Positions 35,807-44,459 are shown, counted from the first letter of the stretch. The stretch is DNA of 64,000 nucleotides from Mycobacterium pseudokansasii (GCF_900566075.1 NZ_UPHU01000001.1:1736001-1800000), one strand, 5' to 3'. Notes: a model not told the origin generated them from the letters alone. Translations and numbers: made by a program.

Positions 35807-36210
35807 CGGTGGTGCCTTTCGATTGCCATTGCGCCGATGTGTGAATTCCAACGATGACTGTCTGCAGATGTTATGCCGTCGCTTCCCGCGGCGGGCCGTT
35901 TTGTCTTGATGGTTCTGGCCTGCCGCAAAATCAAACGCGCCCGGAGCGATCCTGAGGGATATGGGCCGGGGTTAAAGTCGGGTTGAAGTGTCCGCCCAAC
36001 TTACCTGTGACCATCCGCCCCGAGCCGAGGATGTGGCTGGTCCGCGCGCGTTTCCGCCACGCGATAGCCGCTCGCCGGTTATCGAACGTGAAAATCGCTG
36101 CCCGGCGTATGTCGCAATCTGTCGCCGAGGTCCCTGATTCCCGGTTGGTCGAAATCTGTAATTGCCGGTGCGCGTGGCGGCGTGATCGAAACCCCGGCGC
36201 GAGCCAACCC
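35807..36210. other. Gene-poor spacer between the two small lipoproteins
   Basis: About 400 bases. No frame has a convincing start, codon pattern or family match. AT-richer stretches near 35,900-35,985 could hold the promoter of the lipoprotein at 35642. Confidence 0.4.
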
Positions 36211-36354
36211 TTACTGTGGCACCAAGCTCGTGCTCGGGTTTGCAGGCTCGCGTTCCGCGGCGCACCCGGCCGCTAACACCGCGAATGCCGCGGCCAGTAC
36301 TACGACCACCGTCTTGACCGCCTGCACCGTCCTGCTGGTCTCTCTTGCGCTCAT
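36211..36354 (-). CDS. Very small lipoprotein, paralogue
   Basis: 47 residues: MSARETSRTVQAVKT, hydrophobic VVVVLAAAFAVL and lipobox LAAGC with Cys at residue 31, followed by a short hydrophilic tail AAEREPANPS. ATG 36354 is preceded by AAAGG. Same design as the lipoprotein at 35642-35806. Function unknown. Confidence 0.55.
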   Translation of the reverse strand: MSARETSRTVQAVKTVVVVLAAAFAVLAAGCAAEREPANPSTSLVPQ

Positions 36355-36777
36355 CGACCATGCCTTTCGTTTGCTGGACCGCACCCGTAGTTGGCGATTC
36401 CGCCGCATCAGATGCTATCGCCAAAGCACCGGACGGCGCGGTGTTTTGAGACGTTGAGCAGTGGAATCCGGTCGCGGAGGTGCACCCTTGGCCGCAGCGG
36501 AACCTGCCGGGTGTGCCTGGTGCGCAAAGCTCCCGCCAAGGCCGCGACTCGGCCCGGAGTTGTTGGCGTAGAAAGGCTTGGCTGCCGAACGGGATCGACG
36601 CGACTGCGCAGCGCCCGGTCACCGGTCGCTCACGGCCACCATCGGCGTAGTGCCGGTCTAGCGGCCCTGGCCGGCCTCGCAACCGTCGACGCGCCGGAGA
36701 TGCCGAGGTCGGGCACGGGTCGGCGTGGCCGTGTCAACGCTGAGAAGCCACTTGCCTGCGTCGGCCCAAGACGTCTA
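36355..36777. other. Gene-poor spacer
   Basis: About 420 bases. A plus-strand frame is open from 36391 to the stop at 36838-36840, but its composition (Arg/Ser/Gly-rich, no domain) looks like chance high-GC reading. Only its last 20 codons are of interest and are listed separately. Confidence 0.4.
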
Positions 36778-36840
36778 GTGTCACCCTTCGTGCGTCTTCT
36801 CGAGCGTGCCGTAGTAGCCAGCACCCGCAGCGGGGTCTGA
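36778..36840 (+). promoter_or_regulatory. Possible leader peptide of an attenuator
   Basis: A 20-codon frame from GTG 36778 to TGA 36838 reads VSPFVRLLERAVVASTRSGV, with four Val after the start residue and two adjacent Leu. The two adjacent Val codons (GTA GTA, 36811-36816) lie inside the 5' arm of the hairpin array described next. Rich branched-chain codons placed in a stem ahead of a LeuA-like gene fit a ribosome-mediated attenuator. The ribosome-binding site is weak and the peptide is short, so this could be chance. Confidence 0.4.
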
Positions 36841-36912
36841 TCCGGACCGACCCCCCGCTGTGGGTCGCAAGCTACTACCGTCGGTCGCTCCTACTGATCA
36901 GAGAAGACCGAC
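36811..36912 (+). promoter_or_regulatory. Nested hairpin array just upstream of the LeuA-like gene
   Basis: Outer arms GTAGTAGC (36811-36818) and GCTACTAC (36871-36878) are perfectly complementary. Inside them CCCGCAGCGGGG (36824-36835) pairs with CCCCGCTGTGGG (36853-36864) with one mismatch. A second hairpin, GTCGGTC (36880-36886) with GACCGAC (36906-36912), ends 3 bases before ATG 36916 and holds the probable ribosome-binding site AGAGAAG in its loop. This is a strong cis-acting RNA candidate: attenuator, translational switch, or terminator plus leader. Confidence 0.6.
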
Positions 36913-36915
36913 ACC

Positions 36916-37431
36916 ATGGCTTTCCCCGCCCTCGACCGCGACCCGAACGGTGGTCCGGCGCAGCCGACCGCCGGCGCTCGGTTTGCCGAGCACTTCGGCG
37001 CCGAGATGCCGCGAGGTCTGCGAGACCAGGCCGCAGTCATGTGCTGGGAACGCTTCGTCGCGACCTACGGTCATCCCGTCGGCCCGGTCCGGTTGGGTCA
37101 CTGGGAATGCACGGATCCGGATCGGCCTGCTGGGCGACTGGGCCCGCAGGCCCGCAATTTCCGTGCGGTGATCGCGGTGGGGGACCGCATCAGCACCTCG
37201 ACCGCTGCCGCCGGCGGACCGATCGCGGCTCTTACCGCGATGTTGCACGACCGCGGGATCACCGTGGAGACATTGAAATTCCACCAGATGCACGCCGATG
37301 GATGCACCGCCACCTTCGTCTGCGGCAGCGATGGGATCGCCCGCGAGTGGGCCATGGGCTGGTCGGAGGATCCGACTCAATCCGCGTTGCGTGCGCTGAT
37401 CGCGTGCGCCAACCGGCTTCTCACCCCATGA
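36916..37431 (+). CDS. Orphan protein resembling the LeuA regulatory (allosteric) domain
   Basis: 171 residues. Residues ~80-171 resemble the C-terminal leucine-sensing/dimerisation domain of 2-isopropylmalate synthase: GGPIAALTAMLHDRGITVE, then FHQMHADGCTATFVCG and TQSALRALIACANRLL, which parallels the GNGP..AL and SLRAVVSAVNR pattern of LeuA. The TIM-barrel catalytic domain is absent, so it cannot make isopropylmalate. The N-terminal ~70 residues are not recognised. It may sense a branched-chain compound or modulate LeuA by mixing subunits; both are inference. Confidence 0.55.
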   Translation: MAFPALDRDPNGGPAQPTAGARFAEHFGAEMPRGLRDQAAVMCWERFVATYGHPVGPVRLGHWECTDPDRPAGRLGPQARNFRAVIAVGDRISTSTAAAGGPIAALTAMLHDRGITVETLKFHQMHADGCTATFVCGSDGIAREWAMGWSEDPTQSALRALIACANRLLTP

Positions 37432-37626
37432 CCGCGAGCAGTTGTCCGGGGGGCTAGGCCAGCCCCGCGGTTGGGGGATGAAAATTGGTGCCGGCCGGTC
37501 GGCTGGGTAAGTGGTTGTGCGGGGGCGGTGGATTGTTGCCTGTGCGCACGTGAGTGAGACTCCTGTTTGTTTGGCTCTCTCCGAAACACGCTCCACGACA
37601 ATAACTCTGGGTGAAGGAGTGCCACT
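37432..37626 (+). mobile_element. Left non-coding end of the IS110-family element
   Basis: About 195 bases from the LeuA-like stop to the transposase start, without a gene. In IS110-family elements the non-coding end next to the transposase start encodes a structured bridge RNA that pairs with target and donor DNA. The stretch is GC-rich with local inverted repeats, for example CCGGCCGG near 37493-37500. The exact element boundary cannot be fixed from one copy. Confidence 0.4.
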
Positions 37627-37833
37627 ATGGAGGTGATACGTCCGCGGTGTGTGGGTATCGATGTCTCGACGAAGGACGCCACGGCGTGTATCCGGGTTCA
37701 GGGGCAGGGTCGGCGTGCCACGTCGACGACGGTGAGCACGTGGGGCTCGACCACCGCCGAGATCTTGGCGGTGGTCGAGCATCGGATCGCCGAGCAGGTC
37801 AGCTGCGTGGTGATCGAATCCACCTCGGAGTAT
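37627..37833 (+). pseudogene. IS110-family transposase, N-terminal exon
   Basis: 69 codons from ATG 37627 encode the start of a DEDD transposase: GIDVSTKDATACIRV carries the first catalytic Asp, and CVVIESTSEY carries the Glu motif. The family continues at this point with an aromatic segment (YWRPFYY type), but here the sequence turns into the intron beginning GTGCGAC at 37834. Confidence 0.8.
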
Positions 37834-40255
37834 GTGCGACATGAGGGTGCATGAGTGAAGCAGGAGGCACCGTTTGGAGGTTCGGCTGATGCCGTAGGTG
37901 TAGTACTCGGGCCAGTGCGTGAGGGCCTGTCTTCGCCTCGGCGTGCTCTGCGGGTGACTGCGGGGTGCGAAGCCCGGGGTAGAAGCCGAAGCGGTTCGCG
38001 TTCCATCCGTGGACCGTGGGCGAGGAGAAGACCGGCGGGAAGCGAACGCGCTTCCCGGCTGCGGGGCGGCATCCAGTCGTCGTGCGGTGATGGGTGAACG
38101 CGAGTGAACCCCTGATGACGCCTTGTGAAGGTGACCCCCGCCGATGGGATGTGTCAGCGGGGCCGTAGGGACCCGCCGCTGGAAAGCGGCGGGTGTCGGC
38201 CAGAGGATAGTCGCTGGTCGGGAGCGCATCACCGTCCCCGGGGTATAGGGGGCACCCTGCCCGGTCGAATCTTGTTCATGCGCAACATGACAACCCTGTT
38301 GGGGTCCGGTGAATTCTGCCGGTAGGCCGACCGTGGGGAAGGTGCAACTCCCCGGCAGGCGCTGGATGACCCAAGAAGCCGATGCCGACACACCGAAAGG
38401 CAACGGGAAACCGGCAACCGCACGATTTGGCTCCTCCGCCAGATGGTAGCCGCATAACCGGTCGGATACGGGCGTGCTGCCCGGCCCGAAAGGGAGCTGA
38501 CGTGGGTCGGGTGAGCCTGTGAAGACCAGATGATCGGAGACTCCAGAACCGATGGGCAAGTTGGACACCGTGACGGTGAACGGACCTGAGGACGAGATCA
38601 TCGACTGGGACGCCGTGGATTGGCGCCAAGTCGAAGACGACGTACGGAGGCTGCGGCGACGAATCTTCACGGCGATGCAGGCGGGGGACCTCAAGCGGGT
38701 CCGTAATCTGCAGAAGCTGATGCTGGGTTCCCACGCAAACGCTCTGCTGAGTGTGCGGCGGGTCACCGAGCTCAACGCTGGCCGCAAGACGGCCGGGGTC
38801 GACGGCAGGGTCGTGCTCGCGGGATGGGAAAAGGCCGAGATGGCCACCTGGCTGCAGCGCGACACCAACGCGTGGAGACCTCGACCGGTCAAGCGGGTGT
38901 TCATTCCGAAGAGCAACGGAAAACGGCGCGGCCTCGGGATTCTCGTGATCGCCGATCGGGCGCTGCAAGCGCTCACGGTCAACGCGCTAGAACCCGAGTG
39001 GGAGGCCCGGTTCGAGTCCCGATCGTATGGGTTTCGGCCAGGCCGTAGCTGTCAGGACGCAATGCAGGCGATCTTCGTGACCGCTCGCGGTGCGACCTGC
39101 AAACGCGTGTGGGCGCTAGACGCCGATTTGGCCGCCGCGTTCGACCGCATCGATCATGCCCATCTTCTCGCACAGCTCGGCTCGTTCCCCGCGCGGGAAT
39201 GATCGCGGCCTGGCTACGCGCGGGGGTGATCGATCAAGGTCGGTTCGCACCGACCGAGGACGGCAGCCCACAAGGCGGGGTGATCAGCCCGTTGCTGATC
39301 GTTGCCCTGCACGGAATGGAACAGGCCGCCGGAGTCCGCTATATCCGCACCGGCACCAACGCCGAAACGGCGCGGCCGGGCTCCCCAGTTTTGATCAGAT
39401 ACGCCGATGATCTGCTGGCCCTGTGCCACTCGCGGGAACACGCCCAACAGGTCAAGGCGCGGCTCACGGAGTGGCTGCGACCTCGGGGTCTGGTCTTCAA
39501 CGAGGACAAGACCCGTATCGTGCACCTCGAGGACGGGGTGGATTTTCTGGGGTTCAACATCCGCCGCTACCGCAACAGGCTGCTGATCAAACCCAGCAAG
39601 GCGGCCGTGAAACGGATCCGGGCACGGCTGACCACCGAGATGCGAGCACTGCGGGGCCACAACGCCCAGATGGTGCTCATCCGGCTCAACCCGATCATTC
39701 GGGGGTGGTCGGCCTACTACCGGCACTGCGTGTCGGCCCGGGTGTTCAATGCGCTGGACAATCACGTGTGGAAGCTCACCGACAAGTGGGCCAGATTCAC
39801 CCATCCGCACAAGGGACGGCGCTGGATCGTGTCCCGTTACTTCGGCGCGTTCCACCCGTCCCGGCGCGACCGCTGGGTATTCGGTGACCGCGACACGGCG
39901 CCTACCTGGTCAAGTTCGCCTGGACGGCGATCACCCGGCACACCCTGGTCAAGGGCTGGGCGTCCCCGGACGACCCTGCCTTGACCGACTACTGGGCGAC
40001 CCGGCGCCGCCGCGGGAGACCCCCGCTGGGCCGGGCCCGGTCGAGACTGATCCGCATGCAGCGCGGACGCTGCCCGCTTTGCGGCCAGCTACTGCTGCAC
40101 GCTGAGGTCGAGCCGCAACACCCCGACGAGTGGGAGCAGTGGATCACTGCCACCGCCAAGGCGATCCGCCACCAGGCGATCATCGTCGATTCGGGGCCAG
40201 AGTCATTGGGTTATACCGCGTTCCGTCTCATTCACACACACTGCCGAGGCCGTCA
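37834..40255 (+). mobile_element. Group II intron, 3'-truncated
   Basis: Begins with GTGCGAC, matching the group II 5' consensus GUGYG, immediately after the transposase Tyr codon. Roughly 720 bases of structured, mostly non-coding RNA sequence precede an intron-encoded protein. A segment at 37896-37908 (AGGTG, then GTACTC) could pair with the exon just upstream (CACCT, then GAGTAT), though so early a position is unusual for exon-binding sites. The catalytic domain V/VI hairpins expected after the protein are absent, because the sequence jumps back into transposase within about 30 bases of the protein's last conserved motif. It should be unable to splice. Confidence 0.72.
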
Positions 40256-40260
40256 CCCAG
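38552..40260 (+). pseudogene. Group II intron reverse transcriptase/maturase with HNH domain, two frameshifts
   Basis: From ATG 38552. Reverse-transcriptase blocks run in order: VKRVFIPKSNGKRRGLGILV, YGFRPGRSCQDAM, LDADLAAAFDRIDH, then GSPQGGVISPLL and the catalytic IRYADDLLALC. The maturase region (IIRGWSAYYRHCVSARVF) follows, then an HNH endonuclease (RCPLCGQLLLHAEVEPQHPDEWEQW ending LIHTHCRGRH). One G is missing at about 39198 (CGGGAATG, four G would restore frame) and one at about 39897 (ACGGCG, three G would restore). The last residues after LIHTHCRGRH are out-of-frame transposase. Inactive as read. Confidence 0.85.
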
Positions 40261-40275
40261 ACCGCATCGGCGTGT

Positions 40276-41264
40276 ACCGTGCCGCCGGAGCCGATTCGGG
40301 TGTTGCGTGATCTGACCCGGGCGCGCACCACCATCACCCGAGCGCGCACCAAAGAAATCCAGCGGCTGGAAAAGCCGCTCGAAGATGCCGGGATCAAACT
40401 GTCGGCGGTGGCCTCCAACATCGTCGGGGTCTCGGGGCGGGCGATGCTGGAGGCGTTGATCGGCGGGCAGCGTGATCCGGTGGTGCTCGCCGATCTGGCC
40501 AAACAGCGGCTCGCATTTTCGAGTGAGAAGATCCCCGCATCGACCGAGGCGTTGCGCGGGCCGTTTAGCGACCATCACGCGTTTATGGCTCGGCTGTATT
40601 TGGATCGCATCGACGCCCACGGCGCCGACATCGCCCGCCTTGAGGAGCGCATCGAGGAGGCGATCAAACCCTTTCAACCCGCCCGGGAATTGCTGATGTG
40701 AGTATCCCAGGCTTTTCCCACATCGTCGCCGATGTGTTTATCGCCGAGACCGGCGCGGACATGAGCGTGTTTCCCACCGCTGCCCATTTGGCGTCGTGGG
40801 CCGCGGTGGTGCCCGGCTGCAACGAATCGGCGGGCCGGGTCAAATCGGCCACCACCCGCCCCGGCAACCGCCACCTCAAAGCCGCTCTCGGGGTGGCCGC
40901 GCTGTCGGCAGCGCGTTCCAAAGACACCTACTACAACGCCCGCTACCGCCGCATCGCCGGCACCCACCGGCCCGCCACATCCCACCGCCGCAAAGCCCGC
41001 AGCCCGTCGGTGCCCGCCCTGATCGCCGTGGTCGCTGTCGAACACAGCATGCTCATTGACGCCTGGAACATGGTGGTCAACGGCGCCTTCTACCACGACC
41101 CCGGCGCCGACTACTCCACCCGACACCACCCTGGGCAAACCAAAGCAAAAGCCATCAAACAACTGCAGGCCCTTGGCTACACAGTCACTCTCGAACCCCT
41201 CACCCACGCCGCCCAACACCGGGGGCCCGCCACTCACCCGCTTCGGGTCACCGCATTTTCGAGT
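40276..41264 (+). pseudogene. IS110-family transposase, C-terminal part, frameshifted
   Basis: Resumes the transposase at VPPEPIRVLRDLTRARTTI, so about 50 residues of the family are missing compared with exon 1. At ATGTGA (40696-40701) two extra bases break the frame: one frame ends ARELLM, the next continues SIPGFSHIVADVF and the transposase_20 segment AAHLASWAAVVPGCNESAGRVKS. No stop occurs where the family normally ends. The frame runs on toward cyp136, so the 3' end is also altered. Confidence 0.8.
40512..40524 (+). repeat. 13-base direct repeat, copy 1 (copy 2 at 41252-41264)
   Basis: CGCATTTTCGAGT is identical at 40512-40524, inside the transposase, and at 41252-41264, at the element's right edge. 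Both are followed by a purine-rich AGA. Copy 1 encodes an AFSS insertion in a region (QRL..KIP) that I expect to be shorter in relatives. Confidence 0.8.
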
Positions 41265-41270
41265 AAGACA

Positions 41271-41308
41271 CAAAGGCCCCCATTTCCCACCGGAAAGAGG
41301 GCCCTTTG
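41271..41308. terminator. Terminator hairpin at the cyp136 3' end
   Basis: CAAAGGCCCC (41271-41280) and GGGCCCTTTG (41299-41308) pair with one mismatch, 18 bases after the cyp136 stop on the minus strand. Probably the terminator of cyp136; it also faces transcription out of the mobile element. Confidence 0.6.
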
Positions 41309-41325
41309 CGTCTGGCCGCGGAACC

Positions 41326-42816
41326 TTACAGCGGGCGCAACACAATGTGCATGCCATCCTTCGGCACGGGCATACCGCCGTAGTCCCAGCTCGCGTGGTA
41401 ATCCGGCCGCGGCAGTTCCAGCCGGTACCGGCGCAGCAATCGGTGCAGGATCGTCTTGATCTCCAATTGGCCGAACACCATCCCAAGACACTTATGCGCG
41501 CCGCCGCCGAAGGGTGTGAACGCGTAGCGGTGTCGTTTGTGCTCGTTGCGCGGCTCGGTGAAGCGCTCCGGGTCGAAAGTCATTGGCTCGGTCCAGAATT
41601 CAGGAAGGCGGTGATTCAGCCCGGGAAACGCGATGACGTTGGTGTCCTTGGGCAGGTAGTAGCCCAACAGTTCGGTATCGCGAACCGTCTGCCGCATTGC
41701 CCACTGGACGGGCGTCACCAACCGGATCGACTCGTTCATCACCAGGTCGAGCGATTCCAGCTTCTCCAGCGATTCGATGTCCAGCGGTCCGTCGCCGAGG
41801 CGGTCGGATTCGTCGCGGCAGCGCTGCTGCCACTCCGGGTGGGCGGCCAGGTGGTAGGTCATCGTGGTGGCCGTCGACGTCGACGTGTCGTGGGCGGCCA
41901 TCATCAAGAAGATCATGTGGTTGACGATGTCCTGGTCGGAGAACCGGTTTCCGTCCTCGTCCTCGGTCTGACACAACACCGTCAGCAGGTCGCTGCCTTC
42001 TTTGCCGCGTCGTTCCTTGACCCGTTCTGCGAAGTAATTCTCCAGTAGTTGCCGAGCCTTGAGCCCCCGCCACCAGGTGAACGGCGGCACGCTGGCGCGG
42101 ATGACCGCGTTGCCGGCGCGGGTCGTCGTCGTGAACGCCTTGTTCACCTTGGTGACCAGCTCATGGTCGGTGCCGGGTTCGTGGCCCATGAACACCATTG
42201 AGGCGATGTTGAGGGTGAGTTCTTTCATCGCCGGATAGAGAAGGAAGCGCGGGTCGTTGATCACCCAGTCGTCGGCGATCACTTGCGACACCACCTGGTC
42301 CATGTGCTCGACGTAACCGGCCAGCCGGGACCGGACGAACGCCTCCTGCATGATCCGCCGGTGAAACATGTGCTCCTCGAAGTCGAGCAGCATCAGCCCG
42401 CGCCGAAAGAACGGCCCGATCACCGGGACCCAGCCCTGCTGCGAGTAGTCCTTGTTGCGGTTGGAATAGATGACCTGAGCAGCGTCCGGGCCCAGCGCCG
42501 CGACGAACGGCAAGACTGGCGAGTCCCCGTAGATCACGGGCCCCTTGGTGTTGTAGAGGAACATCAGATAGTCCGGTCCACCGCGCAGCATTTCGATCAT
42601 GTGCCCGACGATCGGCAGCCCCGCGTCTCCGACGACCGGCTTGAGCGCGCTGCCCGGCGGCGGGTCGGCCAGCTTCTTCTCCGGAAACTGCGTGTTCAGC
42701 AGCCAACGCTCCACCAGGCCCATGCCGGGAAAGTTGTTGAACGACGGGGTCAGCCGGCGCTGGGCTTGGTCAAGGAGGTATCCCGGGGTGCTGATCGTCG
42801 CCCTGCTCGTGGACAT
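41326..42816 (-). CDS. cyp136: Cytochrome P450, CYP136 family
   Basis: 496 residues. Haem ligand Cys is in FTPFGGGAHKCLGM, the ExxR motif in MNESIRL, and the oxygen-activating I-helix in MMAAHDTSTST. The start is ATG 42816 (MSTSRATISTPGYLL) with AAGGAGCG ahead of it; the apparent longer reading frame overlaps the promoter. Orthologue by position of Rv3059. The family resembles sterol-14-demethylase-like P450s, but the substrate is unknown. It is divergent from a TetR gene, with a palindromic operator between them, so it is probably de-repressed by its substrate or product. Confidence 0.94.
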   Translation of the reverse strand: MSTSRATISTPGYLLDQAQRRLTPSFNNFPGMGLVERWLLNTQFPEKKLADPPPGSALKPVVGDAGLPIVGHMIEMLRGGPDYLMFLYNTKGPVIYGDSPVLPFVAALGPDAAQVIYSNRNKDYSQQGWVPVIGPFFRRGLMLLDFEEHMFHRRIMQEAFVRSRLAGYVEHMDQVVSQVIADDWVINDPRFLLYPAMKELTLNIASMVFMGHEPGTDHELVTKVNKAFTTTTRAGNAVIRASVPPFTWWRGLKARQLLENYFAERVKERRGKEGSDLLTVLCQTEDEDGNRFSDQDIVNHMIFLMMAAHDTSTSTATTMTYHLAAHPEWQQRCRDESDRLGDGPLDIESLEKLESLDLVMNESIRLVTPVQWAMRQTVRDTELLGYYLPKDTNVIAFPGLNHRLPEFWTEPMTFDPERFTEPRNEHKRHRYAFTPFGGGAHKCLGMVFGQLEIKTILHRLLRRYRLELPRPDYHASWDYGGMPVPKDGMHIVLRPL

Positions 42817-42871
42817 GACGCTCCTTAGCGGGTTGTGGCGGCCATCACGACGTAAATCCATCCTTCGAATG

Positions 42872-42891
42872 AACTTGACGGCTGTCAAGTT
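42872..42891. promoter_or_regulatory. Perfect palindromic operator between cyp136 and tetR
   Basis: AACTTGAC (42872-42879), four bases, GTCAAGTT (42884-42891): a perfect 8-base inverted repeat in the 108-base divergent promoter region. This is the size and placement of a TetR operator and would let the TetR protein control both cyp136 and its own gene. Confidence 0.75.
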
Positions 42892-42924
42892 TTCTTTTCG
42901 CGCGGCTTGGTGCATGGTCGGGAT

Positions 42925-43572
42925 GTGAGTGAGCACGCCCCCGACCAGCAAGCTGTGCCGGCATTGCGGCGGCGTGGCGACAAGCATCGGCAGGCGATCC
43001 TGCAGGCGGTGCGGGACCTACTGCAGGAGCGGCCGTTCGCGGAGCTTTCGGTCAGCACCATCAGCAACCGGGCCGGGGTAGCGCGCTCCGGGTTCTACTT
43101 CTACTTCGACTCCAAGTACGCGGTGCTCGCCCAGATATTGGCGGAGGCGGCCGAGGAACTCGAAGAACTCACCCACTACTTCGCCCCCCGCCAACCGGGT
43201 GAGTCGCCGCAGCAGTTCGCCAAGAGGATGGTCGGTAGCGCCGCGGTTGTCTACGCGCACAACGACCCGGTGATAGTGGCTTGTAATGCCGCCCGCCACA
43301 CCGACATTGAGATCCGGGAGATCCTCGAGCAACAGTTCGAGGTGGTGCTCCGCGAGATCGTCGGCGTCGTCGAGGCCGAAATGAGAGCCGGCACCGCCAA
43401 CCCGATCAGCGACGACCTGCCGACGTTGATTCGTACCCTGGCCGGCACCACCGCGCTGGTTTTGACCGGTGACCCCCTGCTGGTCGGCCGCGACAGCGAC
43501 TCCGACCGCCGGGTGCGGGTGCTCGAACAGATGTGGCTCAATGCGCTGTGGGGCGGCCCACCCAAGGCCTGA
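42925..43572 (+). CDS. TetR-family repressor of cyp136 (Rv3058c-like)
   Basis: 215 residues. The N-terminal helix-turn-helix is VSTISNRAGVARSGFYFYFDSKYAVL at about residues 38-63. The C-terminal ligand domain includes HNDPVIVACNAARHTDIEIREIL. I chose GTG 42925 (VSEHAPDQQ); an upstream TTG would add six residues. Followed within 21 bases by an SDR in the same direction, so the regulator and SDR may form an operon opposite cyp136. Confidence 0.9.
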   Translation: MSEHAPDQQAVPALRRRGDKHRQAILQAVRDLLQERPFAELSVSTISNRAGVARSGFYFYFDSKYAVLAQILAEAAEELEELTHYFAPRQPGESPQQFAKRMVGSAAVVYAHNDPVIVACNAARHTDIEIREILEQQFEVVLREIVGVVEAEMRAGTANPISDDLPTLIRTLAGTTALVLTGDPLLVGRDSDSDRRVRVLEQMWLNALWGGPPKA

Positions 43573-43593
43573 GCCGCCGGTATCGTCACCGCC

Positions 43594-44445
43594 ATGGCAC
43601 AACCGCGGTATTACGCAGGGAAACGGTGTCTCGTCACCGGCGCGGCCAGCGGCATCGGCCGCGCCACCGCACTGCGGCTCGCCGCACAGGGCGCCGAGCT
43701 CTATCTGACCGATCGCGACGCGGACGGCTTGGCGCAGACCGTGTCCGACGCGCGGGAGCTCGGGGCACAGGTGCCAGAGCATCGCGCGCTCGATATCTCC
43801 GACTACACCCAGGTGTCCGCATTTGCGGCGGACATCCACGCCGGCCATCCCAGCATGGACGTCGTGCTCAACATCGCCGGTGTCTCGGCGTGGGGAACTG
43901 TCGACCGGCTGACCCACGATCAGTGGAGCAGGATGGTCGCGATCAATCTGATGGGTCCTATCCACGTGATCGAGTCGTTCGTTCCGTCGATGGTGGCGGC
44001 CGGCCGGGGCGGGCATTTGGTCAACGTGTCGTCGGCTGCCGGGCTGGTCGCGCTGCCCTGGCATGCGGCTTACAGCGCGAGCAAGTACGGCCTGCGCGGG
44101 CTTTCCGAGGTGCTGCGCTTCGATCTGGCACGACATCGCATCGGGGTGTCGGTCGTGGTACCCGGTGCGGTACGCACGCCGCTGGTCAACACGGTCGAGA
44201 TCGCCGGTGTCGACCGCGACGACCCGCACGTCAAGCGCTGGGTCGACCGGTTCAGCGGCCACGCCATCTCGCCGGAAAAGGCCGCCGAGAAAATCCTGGC
44301 CGGGGTGGCCAAGAACCGGTACCTGATCTATACGTCGGCGGATATCCGGGCGCTGTATGCATTCAAGCGGCTGGCGTGGTGGCCCTACAGCGTGGTGATG
44401 CGCCAGGTCAACGCCATCTTCACCCGGGCGCTTCGGCCCGGCTGA
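43594..44445 (+). CDS. Short-chain dehydrogenase (Rv3057c-like)
   Basis: 283-residue SDR: nucleotide motif TGAASGIG at residues 12-19, VLNIAGVSAWG, catalytic NVSSAAGLVALPWHAAYSASKYGL with Tyr-x3-Lys, and the PGAVRTPLV loop. The C-terminal extension (YALYAFKRLAWWPYSVVM type) is hydrophobic, as in membrane-associated SDRs. It sits behind the TetR gene; a joint oxidation pathway with CYP136 (hydroxylation, then alcohol oxidation) is plausible. Confidence 0.9.
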   Translation: MAQPRYYAGKRCLVTGAASGIGRATALRLAAQGAELYLTDRDADGLAQTVSDARELGAQVPEHRALDISDYTQVSAFAADIHAGHPSMDVVLNIAGVSAWGTVDRLTHDQWSRMVAINLMGPIHVIESFVPSMVAAGRGGHLVNVSSAAGLVALPWHAAYSASKYGLRGLSEVLRFDLARHRIGVSVVVPGAVRTPLVNTVEIAGVDRDDPHVKRWVDRFSGHAISPEKAAEKILAGVAKNRYLIYTSADIRALYAFKRLAWWPYSVVMRQVNAIFTRALRPG

Positions 44446-44459
44446 ATTGGGCGAGCGGG

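Larger units (their letters stand above)
37440..41264 (+). mobile_element. IS110-family insertion sequence interrupted by a group II intron
   Basis: Composite of an IS110-family transposase split at codon 69 by a group II intron with its own reverse transcriptase gene. Both elements are damaged. The transposase has a missing segment and a frameshift, and the intron has lost its 3' end. Outer limits are approximate: the left end lies in 37432-37626, and the right end is taken as the last transposase-like sequence before the cyp136 terminator. Confidence 0.75.

Noticed and set aside
36391..36777. Plus-strand frame of about 130 codons as a protein gene
   Set aside because: No domain, no good ribosome-binding site and random-looking composition; only its last 20 codons fit a leader peptide idea.
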